Below are positions 10,559-20,962 of a DNA stretch of 64,000 bases, in pieces; within the stretch, counting starts at the first letter, position 1, and the number at the start of each line of letters is the position of its first letter. Under the pieces are notes generated by a model. It worked only from the letters and a program-made list of their open reading frames with translations. It made no database searches and was not told the DNA's origin. The translations under genes and the position numbers were made by a program. Source of the stretch: Roseiconus nitratireducens (GTDB taxonomy: Bacteria; Planctomycetota; Planctomycetia; Pirellulales; Pirellulaceae); contig NZ_VWOX01000003.1 of the NCBI RefSeq assembly GCF_008629675.1, positions 558,001 to 622,000 on the forward strand. Direction: 5' to 3'.

Positions 10559-11221
10559 TCAGGCCGCCCGATAGATGATCCCGGTTCGCTTGCGGGCAAC
10601 CGCTTCGATTGCGGCGGTGTGTTTGAGCACGTAGGCAATTTTCTGCGCGTACCATCGCGGGCGCCCGGTGACCGCTGCGATGTCTTCGGTGGTGAATTCG
10701 CCGCAATGATCCTTCATGCCAACCAGGTCCAGCAAATCACCCGCGGTCCGCAGCTGGACGGTCGATTCGATCGTTTCCAACCGAACGTCTTGGACGCGAT
10801 AGTCCTTTTGCCAACGCCTGCGACGGCGGCGGCACGGCACCCGGACCTGTTCCACTTGGACCAGCACCAATTCCAACGTCAGGTTTTCGTGAGGAAAGAC
10901 GCGGGTGAAATAGATCAGATCGTCGAACAGGTCCAGCAGGTCACCGCGTTTGGGGCTCATCCGCCGGGACGTGATCTTTCCCTTCGCCGTCTTCCGCTTG
11001 GCGATCCGCGTCCGCATCACCAGCGGCTTGATGATGCGAACCGTATGGCGTTTCAACAACGACTGGATCTTGGTGCGAATGGCAGCCAGGGACGCACACT
11101 GGACCTCGATCAATTCATCGTCGCGGATCGCATCGATGCGATAAGGCCCGAGGACCACTTCGGTGCGTGCCACATCACCGGCGTAATGCAACTTCAGTTG
11201 TTGATGCAGCGAAGTTTCCAC
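10559..11221 (-). CDS. Conserved hypothetical protein, PD-(D/E)XK nuclease-like with C-terminal helical domain
   Basis: 220 residues. The N-terminal ~65 residues read like a restriction-nuclease-type fold: LHYAGDVARTEVVLGPYRIDAIRDD, then LIEVQC and later IKPLV, so an Asp (in YRIDAI) and Glu-x-Gln (EVQ) are spaced as in PD-(D/E)XK active sites. A very basic middle (KRKTAKGK; CRRRRRRW) could bind nucleic acid. The C-terminal ~55 residues (TTEDIAAVTGRPRWYAQKIAYVLKH) resemble a winged-helix domain. The nuclease idea is inference. It lies between pyrE and pyrK on the same strand, 81 bp past pyrE. Confidence 0.65.
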   Translation of the reverse strand: METSLHQQLKLHYAGDVARTEVVLGPYRIDAIRDDELIEVQCASLAAIRTKIQSLLKRHTVRIIKPLVMRTRIAKRKTAKGKITSRRMSPKRGDLLDLFDDLIYFTRVFPHENLTLELVLVQVEQVRVPCRRRRRRWQKDYRVQDVRLETIESTVQLRTAGDLLDLVGMKDHCGEFTTEDIAAVTGRPRWYAQKIAYVLKHTAAIEAVARKRTGIIYRAA

Positions 11222-11247
11222 GAGCGTCCTTCCTCGGGTGCGATGCG

Positions 11248-11296
11248 GTTCCGCGGGTGTGTTGGCGTTCCGCGGGTGCGTTGGCGTTCCGCGGGG
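11248..11296. repeat. 19-bp tandem repeat, ~2.6 copies
   Basis: GTTCCGCGGG recurs at 11248, 11267 and 11286 with a fixed 19-bp period and one T/C difference. It lies between pyrE and the nuclease-like gene, just upstream of the latter's start. Confidence 0.8.
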
Positions 11297-11302
11297 GCCG
11301 CA

Positions 11303-11860
11303 TCATTCGGGTTCGATGCCGAAGTCCTTGATCGTGGTCAGCGTCGTCAGTTTCAGACCGCGGGCCGCGAACGCGGCTTCTCCGCCCGCCAGACGATCGA
11401 TGATTCCGATCACCTCGCGGACTTTCAGCCCAAAGGCTTCGGCAGCATCCACCGCTTTCAAGGCACTTCCACCGCTGGTGATCACGTCTTCAACGATCAC
11501 GACTTCCTGCCCCGGTTCAACCGGCCCTTCGACTTGCTTGCCAGTGCCGTGCCCCTTGGGCTCCTTGCGAACCATGAATCCTTTTAACGGCAAGTCCTGC
11601 TGACCGGCCAGGGTCACAATCGACGCCGTGATCGGATCGGCGCCGATGGCCATCCCGCCGACCGCCGCGGGCAACTCGCCGGACGCCTGAATGGCTTCCA
11701 GCATGCCGGCCGCAACCAGGTTGGCCCCTTTGGGGTGCAACGTGATTCGGCGGCAATCCAGGTAGTACGAAGCCTTCTTGCCGCTGGCCAGGGTGAATTC
11801 GCCCCGCTGAAGGGCTTCGGCGCCGAGCAACTGTATCAAATCTGATTTACTGTATTTCAT
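11303..11860 (-). CDS. pyrE: Orotate phosphoribosyltransferase
   Basis: The 185-residue product, from ATG 11860 (MKYSKSDLIQLL), joins orotate to PRPP to give OMP in pyrimidine synthesis. Motifs are ASGKKASYYLDCR at the N-terminus, the conserved Lys-rich MVRKEPKGHGTG loop and the PRPP-binding VVIVEDVITSGGSALKAV. A longer frame to 11932 has a poor N-terminal extension and was not used. It lies on the same strand as the nuclease-like gene and pyrK, so co-transcription is possible, though the gaps are 81 and 181 bp. Confidence 0.95.
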   Translation of the reverse strand: MKYSKSDLIQLLGAEALQRGEFTLASGKKASYYLDCRRITLHPKGANLVAAGMLEAIQASGELPAAVGGMAIGADPITASIVTLAGQQDLPLKGFMVRKEPKGHGTGKQVEGPVEPGQEVVIVEDVITSGGSALKAVDAAEAFGLKVREVIGIIDRLAGGEAAFAARGLKLTTLTTIKDFGIEPE

Positions 11861-12075
11861 CCGTCGTACGGGCCTATGGAGTCGGGGGGCGTGCGAAGAG
11901 TTGGGTGGCCAACACTTCGTGTGCTGAGCCAACGACGCATGCGAACCGGCGTTCCCGGCCGTGGCCGGTCAATGGTCGCCGAATCGCAGCCGGCGGCCGC
12001 TTCCCCGCAACCGGCCGGCCGCGGGGAACGTTCGCCGATTTGCGACGCTGGATGGACGTTCAACCCCGCCAAGTA

Positions 12076-13473
12076 TCACCGACGGATCGTTACAGATGAA
12101 CCCTGGGACAGAATGCCGTACAGATCGTCGGCGTAATCGGCCGCCAGGCTGATGCAGCCGTTGCGTGACGGCTTCACCGTGTTGGGACTGCCGTGGATGC
12201 TGAGCGATCCGCCCAAATCCAGCCACATGTTTCCGTACGGGTTTTCAGGACTGTCGGCCGGGATCGGCGAACCGGAGCGGTTGTAGAAGACGCGTTCGGT
12301 TTGCTTGTCCTGGACCGTGAAGGTTCCCGGCTCAGGTGCCGGATCCTCGCCAACCCCGATCTGGAAACGACCGGCATACAGATCGCCCAGGAACACGGTC
12401 AATTCTTCCCGCTTCAGATCGACTTCGGCGCGGAACGGGCCGCGGACGACCTTCAACTCGGTTCCCGGAAGGATCGTGACCGGGTCTTCGACATTGTTGA
12501 TGTTGGCCAGCAACTGCCAGGGCACCTGGTATCGGTCGGCGACCTGGCTGAGTGTTTCGCTGGCGGCGATTCGGTGCGGCTGTTCCAACAGATGACGCTG
12601 CGAGTAGATCACCTCGCGGGCCAACGGGTCCAGCCGGCTGAGCAACTGACTCCGCTGAGCCTCGGTCATGTTGGGCAAGCTGTAGAACACGCTCAACGTT
12701 GCCAGAGCTTCTTTCAATTCGCCCCGGTTGTACATCTGGTCGGCCGTTGCCAACGCGTTGATCAGCCCGCGATTCTCCGACGGCGTCTCAGCCATGTCGG
12801 GAGTCACCGGGGGAGCATTGTTTGCGGCCGAATCGGCTGACGGAGCGTCTGCCGCTGGCGGCGCGGGGTCGACCTGGTCGCTCAGTTGGTAGCCGGAGTC
12901 CTGGAGGGAGGCACTTTGAAACGGTGTTCCCTTGGAAGCGTCAAACGCGGAACCCGCCGCGGACGGATCGGGCAAGCGGAATTGGCCGTCGGTCGATGGG
13001 TAGGTATTCATCGCCCGCGGCGTCACTTCGGCTGGGGCGGCTGCCCCGGCGGGCAGCTTGGTGGGGGCGGCATTGGCCGCCATCTCGGCCGATCTGGGGG
13101 CGGAGGAAATGTTGGGCGGCAGGTCCGCGAAGGAGCTACCGAAGGTTTTTGACGGGGCGGCCGATCCGGCGCCAGAGAGCTCCGCGGAGGCGGTGCCGCC
13201 GGCGACGTTCGCGTTGGCCGAGGGCGTTTGGACGGCGGGGCTGGACGCGCCCAGAACGTCGGCCGGTGGTTCACCCAATTGCAGGTCGGGCGCAAAGGCG
13301 CCCGGGGTCAACGCATCGGAGGCGAGTCCCATCTCTCCCCCCGACTCTTCGATGACCAGGTACTCCTCGATTTGCTCGGGAAGCGGCTCCGGTGGCGTGG
13401 TCAACGAGACATAGCCGCCGTACAGGACGGTCAGCATCAGGACAACGATGGCGGCGGTTTTGATCGTCTGCAC
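12076..13473 (-). CDS. Membrane-anchored L,D-transpeptidase with LysM domain
   Basis: 465 residues from a GTG at 13473, chosen because GGAGG lies 6 nt upstream and an N-terminal anchor follows at once (TAAIVVLMLTVLYGGYVSL); the frame also extends to 13611. A long Ala/Pro/Ser-rich linker leads to a LysM-like peptidoglycan-binding module (ETLSQVADRYQVPWQLLANIN) at about 300-345 and a C-terminal YkuD domain with the catalytic signature HGSPN...SRNGCISL (His ~427, Cys ~440). Such enzymes cross-link peptidoglycan through 3-3 bonds or attach proteins to it, which fits a planctomycete wall. It is divergent from ilvN. Confidence 0.92.
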   Translation of the reverse strand: MQTIKTAAIVVLMLTVLYGGYVSLTTPPEPLPEQIEEYLVIEESGGEMGLASDALTPGAFAPDLQLGEPPADVLGASSPAVQTPSANANVAGGTASAELSGAGSAAPSKTFGSSFADLPPNISSAPRSAEMAANAAPTKLPAGAAAPAEVTPRAMNTYPSTDGQFRLPDPSAAGSAFDASKGTPFQSASLQDSGYQLSDQVDPAPPAADAPSADSAANNAPPVTPDMAETPSENRGLINALATADQMYNRGELKEALATLSVFYSLPNMTEAQRSQLLSRLDPLAREVIYSQRHLLEQPHRIAASETLSQVADRYQVPWQLLANINNVEDPVTILPGTELKVVRGPFRAEVDLKREELTVFLGDLYAGRFQIGVGEDPAPEPGTFTVQDKQTERVFYNRSGSPIPADSPENPYGNMWLDLGGSLSIHGSPNTVKPSRNGCISLAADYADDLYGILSQGSSVTIRR

Positions 13474-13758
13474 GATGGTCCTCCGTGACGGATTCGTGCG
13501 GAAATGGGAACGAGACTTCGCTGGGACGTTTCTCGTAATGCATGGAGCACCCCGCCTGCCAGACCAGTTTCGTCCGCAAACTGGCTGATTTCTGGGGCGA
13601 TAAGCGAACATCGGCGACCGCCGGCGCGTCCCGAAAACCGCGTTGGCGACAGCGCGGCGGCGGGATTCGTCTGCCCTTGCTGGTCGGGCAAGGCAAAATT
13701 ATCCTACCCGGCTCAATTTTCCGGCCCCTCTTTCTCTTTCCAGGTCAAATTCGGACTG

Positions 13759-14298
13759 ATGCCCAGCCCCACTCAGCGACACGTTCTCTGCGCTCTGGTC
13801 CAGAACGTTCCCGGGGTACTCGCCCATATCTCTGGGATGCTTGCCTCGCGTGGCTTCAACATCGACTCGCTGGCAGTCGGTGAAACGGAAAACACGGCCC
13901 TTTCACGCATGACGTTCGTCGTTGTTGGCGACGACCGCATCCTGGAACAGGTCCGAAAACAGCTGGAAAAGATTGTCACGGTCGTCCGCGTGATCGACGT
14001 CAGCAGCCGTGATTTCGTCGAACGTGACCTGCTGTTGGTCAAAGTCCGATCCCCGTCGGGTCCCCAGCGTGCCGAAGTGCGGGAGCTGGTCGATATCTTC
14101 CGCGGACGGATCGTCGACGTCGGGCCGGATGAATTGATGATCGAAATCAGTGGTCGCGAGAACAAGGTCCAGGCCTTTATCGAGCGGATCCGACCCTACG
14201 GCATCTCCGAACTGGTTCGTACCGGACGCATCGCCATGGTTCGCAGCGACGCCGATTTGGGTTCGGAAGACGAATCCTCCCACGCGGCGTCGGCCTGA
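13759..14298 (+). CDS. ilvN: Acetolactate synthase small (regulatory) subunit
   Basis: 179 residues from ATG 13759; the frame extends upstream to 13504, but family homology begins at RHVLCALVQNVPGVLAHISGM. The N-terminal ACT domain (GVLAHISGMLASRGFNIDSLAVG) binds valine for feedback control, and the C-terminal half (ERDLLLVKV...RGRIVDVGPDELMIEISG) is the typical IlvH/IlvN domain. It pairs with a catalytic subunit (IlvB), which is not in the window. ilvC follows 126 bp downstream in the same direction, as is usual for branched-chain amino acid genes. Confidence 0.94.
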   Translation: MPSPTQRHVLCALVQNVPGVLAHISGMLASRGFNIDSLAVGETENTALSRMTFVVVGDDRILEQVRKQLEKIVTVVRVIDVSSRDFVERDLLLVKVRSPSGPQRAEVRELVDIFRGRIVDVGPDELMIEISGRENKVQAFIERIRPYGISELVRTGRIAMVRSDADLGSEDESSHAASA

Positions 14299-15432
<1,134 letters not shown>

Positions 15433-15461
15433 GGTCCCGCGAACTTTCGCCAACCCAACCC

Positions 15462-15503
15462 AAAATGCCCGGGAACTGCCGCCAGCAGGTCCCGGGCATT
15501 TTT
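15462..15503 (+). terminator. Rho-independent terminator of ilvC
   Basis: A 10-bp stem, ATGCCCGGGA with TCCCGGGCAT, and a ~15-nt loop is followed by TTTT, ~30 bp after the ilvC stop. Four A on the left allow some activity in the other direction. Confidence 0.9.
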
Positions 15504-15509
15504 CATTCC

Positions 15510-15653
15510 TTCACCCTCCCCCCGGGAGGGTCGCGGAGGAGCTTGCGACGACGCGGGGAGGGCTGTCCGGCGTCATTGATTTCAGTTGGTGCTTTAAGAC
15601 ACCCTCCCCAAAGGCTCGTGCCTCGCCTTTGACCCTCCCGGAGAGAGGGTGAA
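15510..15653. repeat. MITE-like repeat with TTCACCCTCC termini, copy 1
   Basis: A ~144-bp unit begins TTCACCCTCC and ends GGAGGGTGAA-like (here GAGAGGGTGAA), so it has terminal inverted repeats. Internal blocks (GGTCGCGGAGGAGCT, GACGACGCGGGGAGGG, CCTCCCCAAAGGCTCGTGCC, TCGCCTTTGACCCTCCCGG) recur at 29428-29571 and, inverted, at 46253-46401. Flanking sequence outside the termini is also partly shared (AAAAGCACG-like with TTTCC). Confidence 0.85.
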
Positions 15654-15799
15654 TTTCAGAAGGGCACGTCTTTTCCTTGTCCTGGCTCGCCTTGTCCGTC
15701 GACTTGCGCCGACGGCAGGGCGTTGTCGGTGCTTCATGACTCCGGGCCCGAAAGCAGTAGGTCAGGCTGTGCCTGACGGCGGATCTGGAAGCACCACCA

Positions 15800-15879
15800 G
15801 GGCCGGAGGCCCGACAGCTCCCTGCCGGGGCCGTGAGGCCCCGGTCCCCATCGTCTCTCCAAACCAGCCCCGAAGGGGC
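15800..15879. repeat. Three small hairpins, two followed by GACAG
   Basis: GGGCC-GGA-GGCCC at 15800-15812, GGGGCC-GTGA-GGCCCC at 15827-15842 and GCCCC-GAA-GGGGC at 15867-15879. The first and third are directly followed by GACAG, as is the GCCGC-GAA-GCGGC hairpin at 25236. Part of a 578-bp gene-free stretch between ilvC and the DUF4254 gene. Confidence 0.7.
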
Positions 15880-16010
15880 GACAGCCTTCGGGCTTCTCAA
15901 TCGCCCCTCCCCCCCAACTTCAGAATGCTATCGCATCGAAACGCCAAAATTCGCACAATGCCAGCTCCCCGAATGTTCGCACGCTTCTCCCACGTTTCCC
16001 CCGTCCTCTC

Positions 16011-16655
16011 ATGACCGAATCGACTTTGACTGAATCTACTGTCAACGCCTCCACCGCCTCCGCCGGCCTGCCGTCGGTCGAAACGATCACGCAATTGCAA
16101 ATCGACACCGTCGCCGCCTGGCACACGGGCCCGATCGAAAACACATACGACGACTTCTTGGAACTGGTGTGCCGGCAACACGAATTCAACTACCGCCTGT
16201 GGCACGAAGAAGACATCGCCCGCAGCCCGACCGCGGATGACGTCCGCATCGCCACCGTCAAGCGTGCCATCGACAAGCTCAACCAGCAACGCAATGACAT
16301 GATCGAAAAGTTGGACGACGCGATCACCGAACGACTGGCCCAAGCGAACGTCCGGCCCGAATCCGGAGCGAGGATCAACACCGAAACGCCCGGCAGTGCG
16401 ATCGATCGGTTGTCGATCATGTCGCTGCGGCTGTATCACTACCGCGAGCAACTGGAACGCGAAGACGCGGACGCCGAACACAAATCCAAGGTCGCCGCAC
16501 GGATCGCTTTGTGCCAGCAACAACACGCGGATCTGTCCAATTCGCTGCAGGAATTGCTGGCTGATATCTTCAGCGGCAAAAAGCAACACCGCACGTACCG
16601 GCAGATGAAAATGTACAATGATCCCTCGCTGAACCCGGAAATCTACCAGGCCTAA
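16011..16655 (+). CDS. DUF4254 domain protein
   Basis: 214 residues, soluble, mostly helical. The segment INTETPGSAIDRLSIMSLRLYHYREQ is the hallmark of DUF4254 proteins, with the preceding WHEEDIARSPTADD and IDKLNQQRNDMIEKLD helices. The family's function is not established to my knowledge; in some bacteria it lies near sugar-transfer or envelope genes. Here its neighbours are ilvC and pyrD, with no obvious operon. ATG 16011 is used; the first ~20 Ser/Thr/Ala-rich residues are probably disordered. Confidence 0.85.
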   Translation: MTESTLTESTVNASTASAGLPSVETITQLQIDTVAAWHTGPIENTYDDFLELVCRQHEFNYRLWHEEDIARSPTADDVRIATVKRAIDKLNQQRNDMIEKLDDAITERLAQANVRPESGARINTETPGSAIDRLSIMSLRLYHYREQLEREDADAEHKSKVAARIALCQQQHADLSNSLQELLADIFSGKKQHRTYRQMKMYNDPSLNPEIYQA

Positions 16656-16697
16656 TTGGACAGCACCACTTTCAACCAAAATCACCTTGATTTGCAG

Positions 16698-16790
16698 TGC
16701 ATTGAGCGGCAAGACGCTAGCCGCCGGTTGAGGCGAGAAGACCCGCGGCTAGCGCCACGCGGCTCACGCAAAGTGACGCTGGCCGGCTAA
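16698..16790. repeat. 93-bp dispersed palindromic repeat, copy 2
   Basis: Full-length match to 9421-9513 in the same orientation. The inverted repeat GACGCTAGCCGCCGG / CCCGCGGCTAGCGCC is better preserved than in copy 1. It lies between the DUF4254 gene and pyrD. Confidence 0.85.
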
Positions 16791-16882
16791 ACAGGCGCCG
16801 ATTCCGACCGTTGTCATCTTTGGACGCAAGAGCAAGGCGGCCAGTGGCCGGTCCCGCATCCGCCTCGCTGACCATTCGCGCC

Positions 16883-18013
16883 GTGAGCCTTGACCTGTAT
16901 CGCACGCTTGTTCGTCCCGCGCTGTTTCGCCTGGATGCCGAGACGGCCCATCACGGGACGGTCCAGGCGTGTCGTCTTGCCGGTCACGTGCCGATCCTTC
17001 CGGCGCTCGCCGATCGCTACTTGCGCTTCACCGATCCCTGCCTGGAAGTCGAAGCCGCCGGAATCAGGTTCAGCAACCCGGTCGGACTGGGTGCCGGCTG
17101 GGACAAAAGTGGTGTCGCGTTGCGAATGCTCGACCACTTGGGGTTCGGCTTCGTGGAGATCGGTTCTGTCTCGGCGCGTCCCTCGATCGGCAATCCGAAA
17201 CCGCGGCTGTTTCGACTTCCGAACGACGAAGCCATCGTGGTCAACTACGGGCTGCCCAATGACGGGGCGGAGGCCGTCCGTGAACGTCTGCGTTGCAATC
17301 CGATGTCGACCCCGATCGGCGTCAATGTCGTCAAGACCAACGACGGTTTCGAAGCCCAAACCTGTCGCGAAGAAGACGTCCTGAACGACTACCGCGAAAG
17401 TGTTTCCCTGCTGCACGATCACGCCAGCTACATCACCTTGAATCTCAGTTGCCCGAATACCGGAGACGGATCGGACTACTTCAGCCCGCCGGATCGTTTG
17501 CGGCGGCTGCTGGAATCGCTTGCGGACCTGGAATTGCAGTGCCCCGTGTTCCTCAAACTGACGCCGACTTCGGACGTGGCTCGATTGGACGGTTGGTTAT
17601 CGGCGATCGATCCGTTCCCCTTTGTGCGTGGTTTGATGCTGAACTTGCCACCCGGAAAACCGCCGGCGGCTGCGTTGCAAACGCCGCATGCGGTGTGGGA
17701 GCGGATGCCCGGCGCGGTGGCCGGCAGGCCGGTGCAGCGGACGCTCGACCGCTGCCTGGGCGAACTGCACCGGCGGATGCCACCGGCACGATTCATTCTG
17801 ATCGGCAGCGGAGGCATCTTTTCGGCATCCGACGCGTACCGCAAGATCCGCCTGGGCGCTTCGCTGGTCCAGATCTACACCGCACTGGTGTACCGAGGCC
17901 CCAGGGTGGTCCGTCAAATCAACCAAGGCTTGGTGGAACTGCTGCAACGCGACGGACTGACTCATTTAAACGAAGCCGTGGGCACACTTCCGCCCTCGGA
18001 ATGGGACGCTTGA
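16883..18013 (+). CDS. pyrD: Dihydroorotate dehydrogenase (quinone), class 2
   Basis: 377 residues if started at GTG 16883. The frame is open further upstream (TTG at 16811, GTG at 16844), so the exact start is uncertain. The N-terminal LYRTLVRPALFRLDAETAHH is the membrane-associating helix specific to class 2 enzymes, which pass electrons to quinone. FMN-barrel motifs follow: VGLGAGWDKSG, IGSVSARP, VNYGLPNDGA, ITLNLSCPNT, FLKLTP and LIGSGGIFSASDAYRKIRLGAS. It makes orotate, the substrate of PyrE (11303-11860). Confidence 0.92.
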   Translation: MSLDLYRTLVRPALFRLDAETAHHGTVQACRLAGHVPILPALADRYLRFTDPCLEVEAAGIRFSNPVGLGAGWDKSGVALRMLDHLGFGFVEIGSVSARPSIGNPKPRLFRLPNDEAIVVNYGLPNDGAEAVRERLRCNPMSTPIGVNVVKTNDGFEAQTCREEDVLNDYRESVSLLHDHASYITLNLSCPNTGDGSDYFSPPDRLRRLLESLADLELQCPVFLKLTPTSDVARLDGWLSAIDPFPFVRGLMLNLPPGKPPAAALQTPHAVWERMPGAVAGRPVQRTLDRCLGELHRRMPPARFILIGSGGIFSASDAYRKIRLGASLVQIYTALVYRGPRVVRQINQGLVELLQRDGLTHLNEAVGTLPPSEWDA

Positions 18014-18171
18014 AAACGGCCGCCACACGCAGGCATTTCCGGTTCCGCTGTCACCAACCGCTTACCCGTGACCGCAAGATCGAGTCACCATTCCATCTCG
18101 CGTGACATGGGCGAATCTGCGCGCCTGATGTGAGTCGTTGCCGCGGTGTTACGCACCGCTGCCTGCCTGAT

Positions 18172-19113
18172 CTAGCCTTTCAGACGCGACAGAGTCTGCG
18201 AAGGGAGTTCACCGAACAATGTCCGATACACTCCGGCGAATCGCCCGAACTGGCGGATATCATGTCGTACAAAGACGTCGGTGACGGTCGTCGTCTCTGG
18301 ATTGGCTGCGAGGAGCGCATCGCGGACGCTGTGGAGTTGCCGCAGCCGCAGGTAGCGAACGGGGCTTATCCCAAACCAGTCTTGAAACGCCCGGTGAAGC
18401 GTTCTCTCTGAGACTTTGGCGGCATCGATAAGATCGCGAACGCGAGCCGTCTTCTCCGGTGCAGCGTCTAAAGCGATAGCGCTGGTGACCATGCGAACGA
18501 CTCCTTGACGATCCAACATGGGACGCCCAAGACCACGATCTTCGTCGAACAACGCGTGCATGACGGCGGATTTCGCCAACTGATGCAACTCTAACTCAGC
18601 AGCTTCAACTGCCGAATGCTGCTCGCCACCCACGCTCGACTTGATCAGCTCGCGGATGCGATGGCGAACCAGGCGTAGTCGATGATTCCCGAGGTGGACG
18701 ACCCGACACGCAGGCGTGATTCCCTCGCCGATGCTGAGGGTGTCCTTACCAAGATTCCCTGTAGGAACGAATAGCGTTAGCCAATCGTTCCAACCATCGG
18801 CGGAGATGCAGAATTCCGCCCCTGCCGACGCCACCATCATGGATCCTTCGTTTAGTCGCGAGCCGTTCACTCCGTTGGTCGACCAGTGATTTAGCGGAAC
18901 GAATAAGGCATAGCCGCCGGGCAGTATTTCACCCTCCGTCACCATGCCGCCACCAGACGTCCCCCACTGCAAATGCATCCGGCCAAGGCTCATTTGACCA
19001 ACTGCCCATCTTGGCCGGTCTCGGCGGTGGAGCGTCATGCGTACAGCGGCGTGTTGAATCGCGTCTTCGTACGCATCGAAGTCGGCAAAAACCTGGTACT
19101 TCATACCCGACAT
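18172..19113 (-). CDS. AraC-family transcriptional regulator
   Basis: 313 residues; Met4 (19104) is an alternative start. The C-terminal ~100 residues form the double helix-turn-helix domain: VRDLIDAAKVSERTLHRAF and DIRQFGRFAGVYRTLFGE, with the linking FGISPVRYLRLRQLH. The N-terminal ~200 residues are a sensing domain of the type seen in AraC-like regulators with no clear ligand motif. It is transcribed divergently from the (broken) sulfatase at 19225, so it probably controls that gene and perhaps the amidohydrolase. Confidence 0.88.
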   Translation of the reverse strand: MSGMKYQVFADFDAYEDAIQHAAVRMTLHRRDRPRWAVGQMSLGRMHLQWGTSGGGMVTEGEILPGGYALFVPLNHWSTNGVNGSRLNEGSMMVASAGAEFCISADGWNDWLTLFVPTGNLGKDTLSIGEGITPACRVVHLGNHRLRLVRHRIRELIKSSVGGEQHSAVEAAELELHQLAKSAVMHALFDEDRGLGRPMLDRQGVVRMVTSAIALDAAPEKTARVRDLIDAAKVSERTLHRAFQDWFGISPVRYLRLRQLHSVRDALLAANPETTTVTDVFVRHDIRQFGRFAGVYRTLFGELPSQTLSRLKG

Positions 19114-19117
19114 CTCG

Positions 19118-19161
19118 CACTTTTGGCAGAAAGTGGATAGCAGTCTACAGAATACTCCACT
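19118..19161. promoter_or_regulatory. Divergent AraC/sulfatase control region with inverted repeats
   Basis: CACTTT at 19118-19123 and AAAGTG at 19130-19135 form a perfect 6-bp inverted repeat immediately upstream of the regulator start. AGTGGA (19132-19137) and TCCACT (19156-19161) form a second one overlapping it. These may be operators in the 111-bp divergent promoter region; the role is inferred. Confidence 0.3.
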
Positions 19162-19224
19162 GTAATTGTGACATCAAATTCCTCCCTCTCAACGCAAGAC
19201 AGCAAGGTGCCGAGGTAAGCCACA

Positions 19225-20814
19225 ATGAAGATCAGCACAATGAAAACCGCCGGTCTTTTGATAGCCGTCGTTTTCTCCACCACAAGCTACGCCCAACAGA
19301 GCGTCTTCGACGATACCGTCGTCGAGAAGGAGAACATGGAACCGGCGATTCCGCGGCCCGAGCAGGAAAAGATCGCAGCCGCCAAGTTGAAGCAATTAGA
19401 AGCGGAACAGGGCAAAAAGCCCAACATCCTCATTTTCTTGGTCGATGACATGGGTTGGGGTGATCCAGGCGTCTACGGAGGCGGCACCGCCATCGGTGCC
19501 CCCACCCCGAACATCAACAAGCTAGCCTACGAAGGGCTGCGGCTAACCTCGATGTACTCACAGCCGACCTGCACTTCCTCACGTGCTGCTCTATGCACCG
19601 GCAGGCTCCCCGTTCGCAGCGGATTGGTGCGTCCCATTCTGACCGGAGACAAGGTGACCCAGAATCCTTGGGAGATTGAGGTGTCCCAAGGCAAGCTGCT
19701 ATCGCAAGCTGGCTACAAGACCGCCCTGATTGGCAAATGGCACGTCGGCGAGGCCGAAGGCATGCTGCCGCATGAGGTCGGCTTCGATTACTTCTACGGC
19801 CTGCCCTCGGTGCAGTCGGACTACACGCAGTTCCTGGTCGAGCGGCAGTAGGCGGACATGCTCACGAATCCCGATCTGCGCAACAAAGCGATGACACTGC
19901 GTCCCGAAGGACTGATCAAGGGGACCAAGGGTGGCAAGCGTGAGGTCGCCTACCCCATCGAATCCATCGAGGAACTGTCCATGATCGACCAGGTCCTGCG
20001 GGACGAGTCGGTGAAGTTCCTCAGCGAGACCATTGATTCGGGAGAACCCTTCTACCTGATCCACTCCTTCTCCAAGATCCACAACGACAATTACCCGGCT
20101 CCCAAATACAAGGGGAAAAGCCCAGCCGCGATGCCGGTCCGCGATGCGATGATCGAGGTCGATGACATCACCGGGGAACTGATGGCACTGCTGAAAGAGA
20201 AAGGTGTGCTGGAAAACACCCTGGTCATCTTCACCTCCGACAACGGCGCCAATGAGGACACTTGGCCGGACAGCGGCTACCACCCCTGGCGCGGTGGCAA
20301 GGGAACGACGTGGGAAGGCGGCGTCCGAGTCCCGGGCGTCGTCTACTGGAAGGGCATGATCGAACCCGGCCAGATCAACAACGGCCTGATGGATCTCACG
20401 GACATTTACATGACCTCGCTGCGACTGGGCGGCGTCATGGACAAGTTGCCGGACAACCTCTACTTCGACGGCATCGACCAAACCGCTTTCTTACTCGCGG
20501 AGAATGGCAAGTCGCGTCGCCAGGTGGTTTACATGTGGAACCGCACCGACTTCTGCGCTCTGCGCTGGCTTGATTACAAGATTCACTTCAAGGTTTTCAA
20601 TACCGTCATTCCTCGCCGCAACATCGACGCCTCGGTGCTTCAGGATATCGGAACTGCCCCCTGGGTTTTCAACCTCAACATGGACCCCAAGGAGATGGCC
20701 AGCACCGGCCATCAGTACTTCGAATGGGGTGTGCCTCAAGCAACCAAGTTCATGAAAGCCCACATCGGCACCATGAAGAAGTATCCTAATACCGACATCG
20801 GTCTGGGAATCTGA
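19225..20814 (+). pseudogene. Sulfatase gene interrupted by an in-frame amber codon
   Basis: One frame of 530 codons reads through as a full arylsulfatase-type protein except for TAG at 19849-19851 (codon 209). Upstream: signal peptide, NILIFLVDDMGWGDPG with metal-binding Asp74-Asp75, and the formylglycine motif CTSSRAALCTGR (Cys116). Downstream: IHSFSKIHND, FTSDNGANED and GGKGTTWEGGVRVPGVVYWKG. Both halves are well conserved in frame, so the stop is recent, a sequencing error, or read through. The change could be TGG to TAG. Neighbours are a divergent AraC gene and an amidohydrolase 148 bp downstream. If expressed as is, only a 208-residue fragment is made. Confidence 0.85.
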
Positions 20815-20962
20815 AATCTCGGGTCTTCACCCTCCCAAGAACAAGAATGAACTCACGCCGGCGTTGCATTCAAGGGCATGCGAGCACGTCGGCTGAGTTT
20901 GAGTTACCACCTGGCCTGCGGTCTTGGCAGACAATTGAAATCTAATTCCGAGAGATAAAAAA

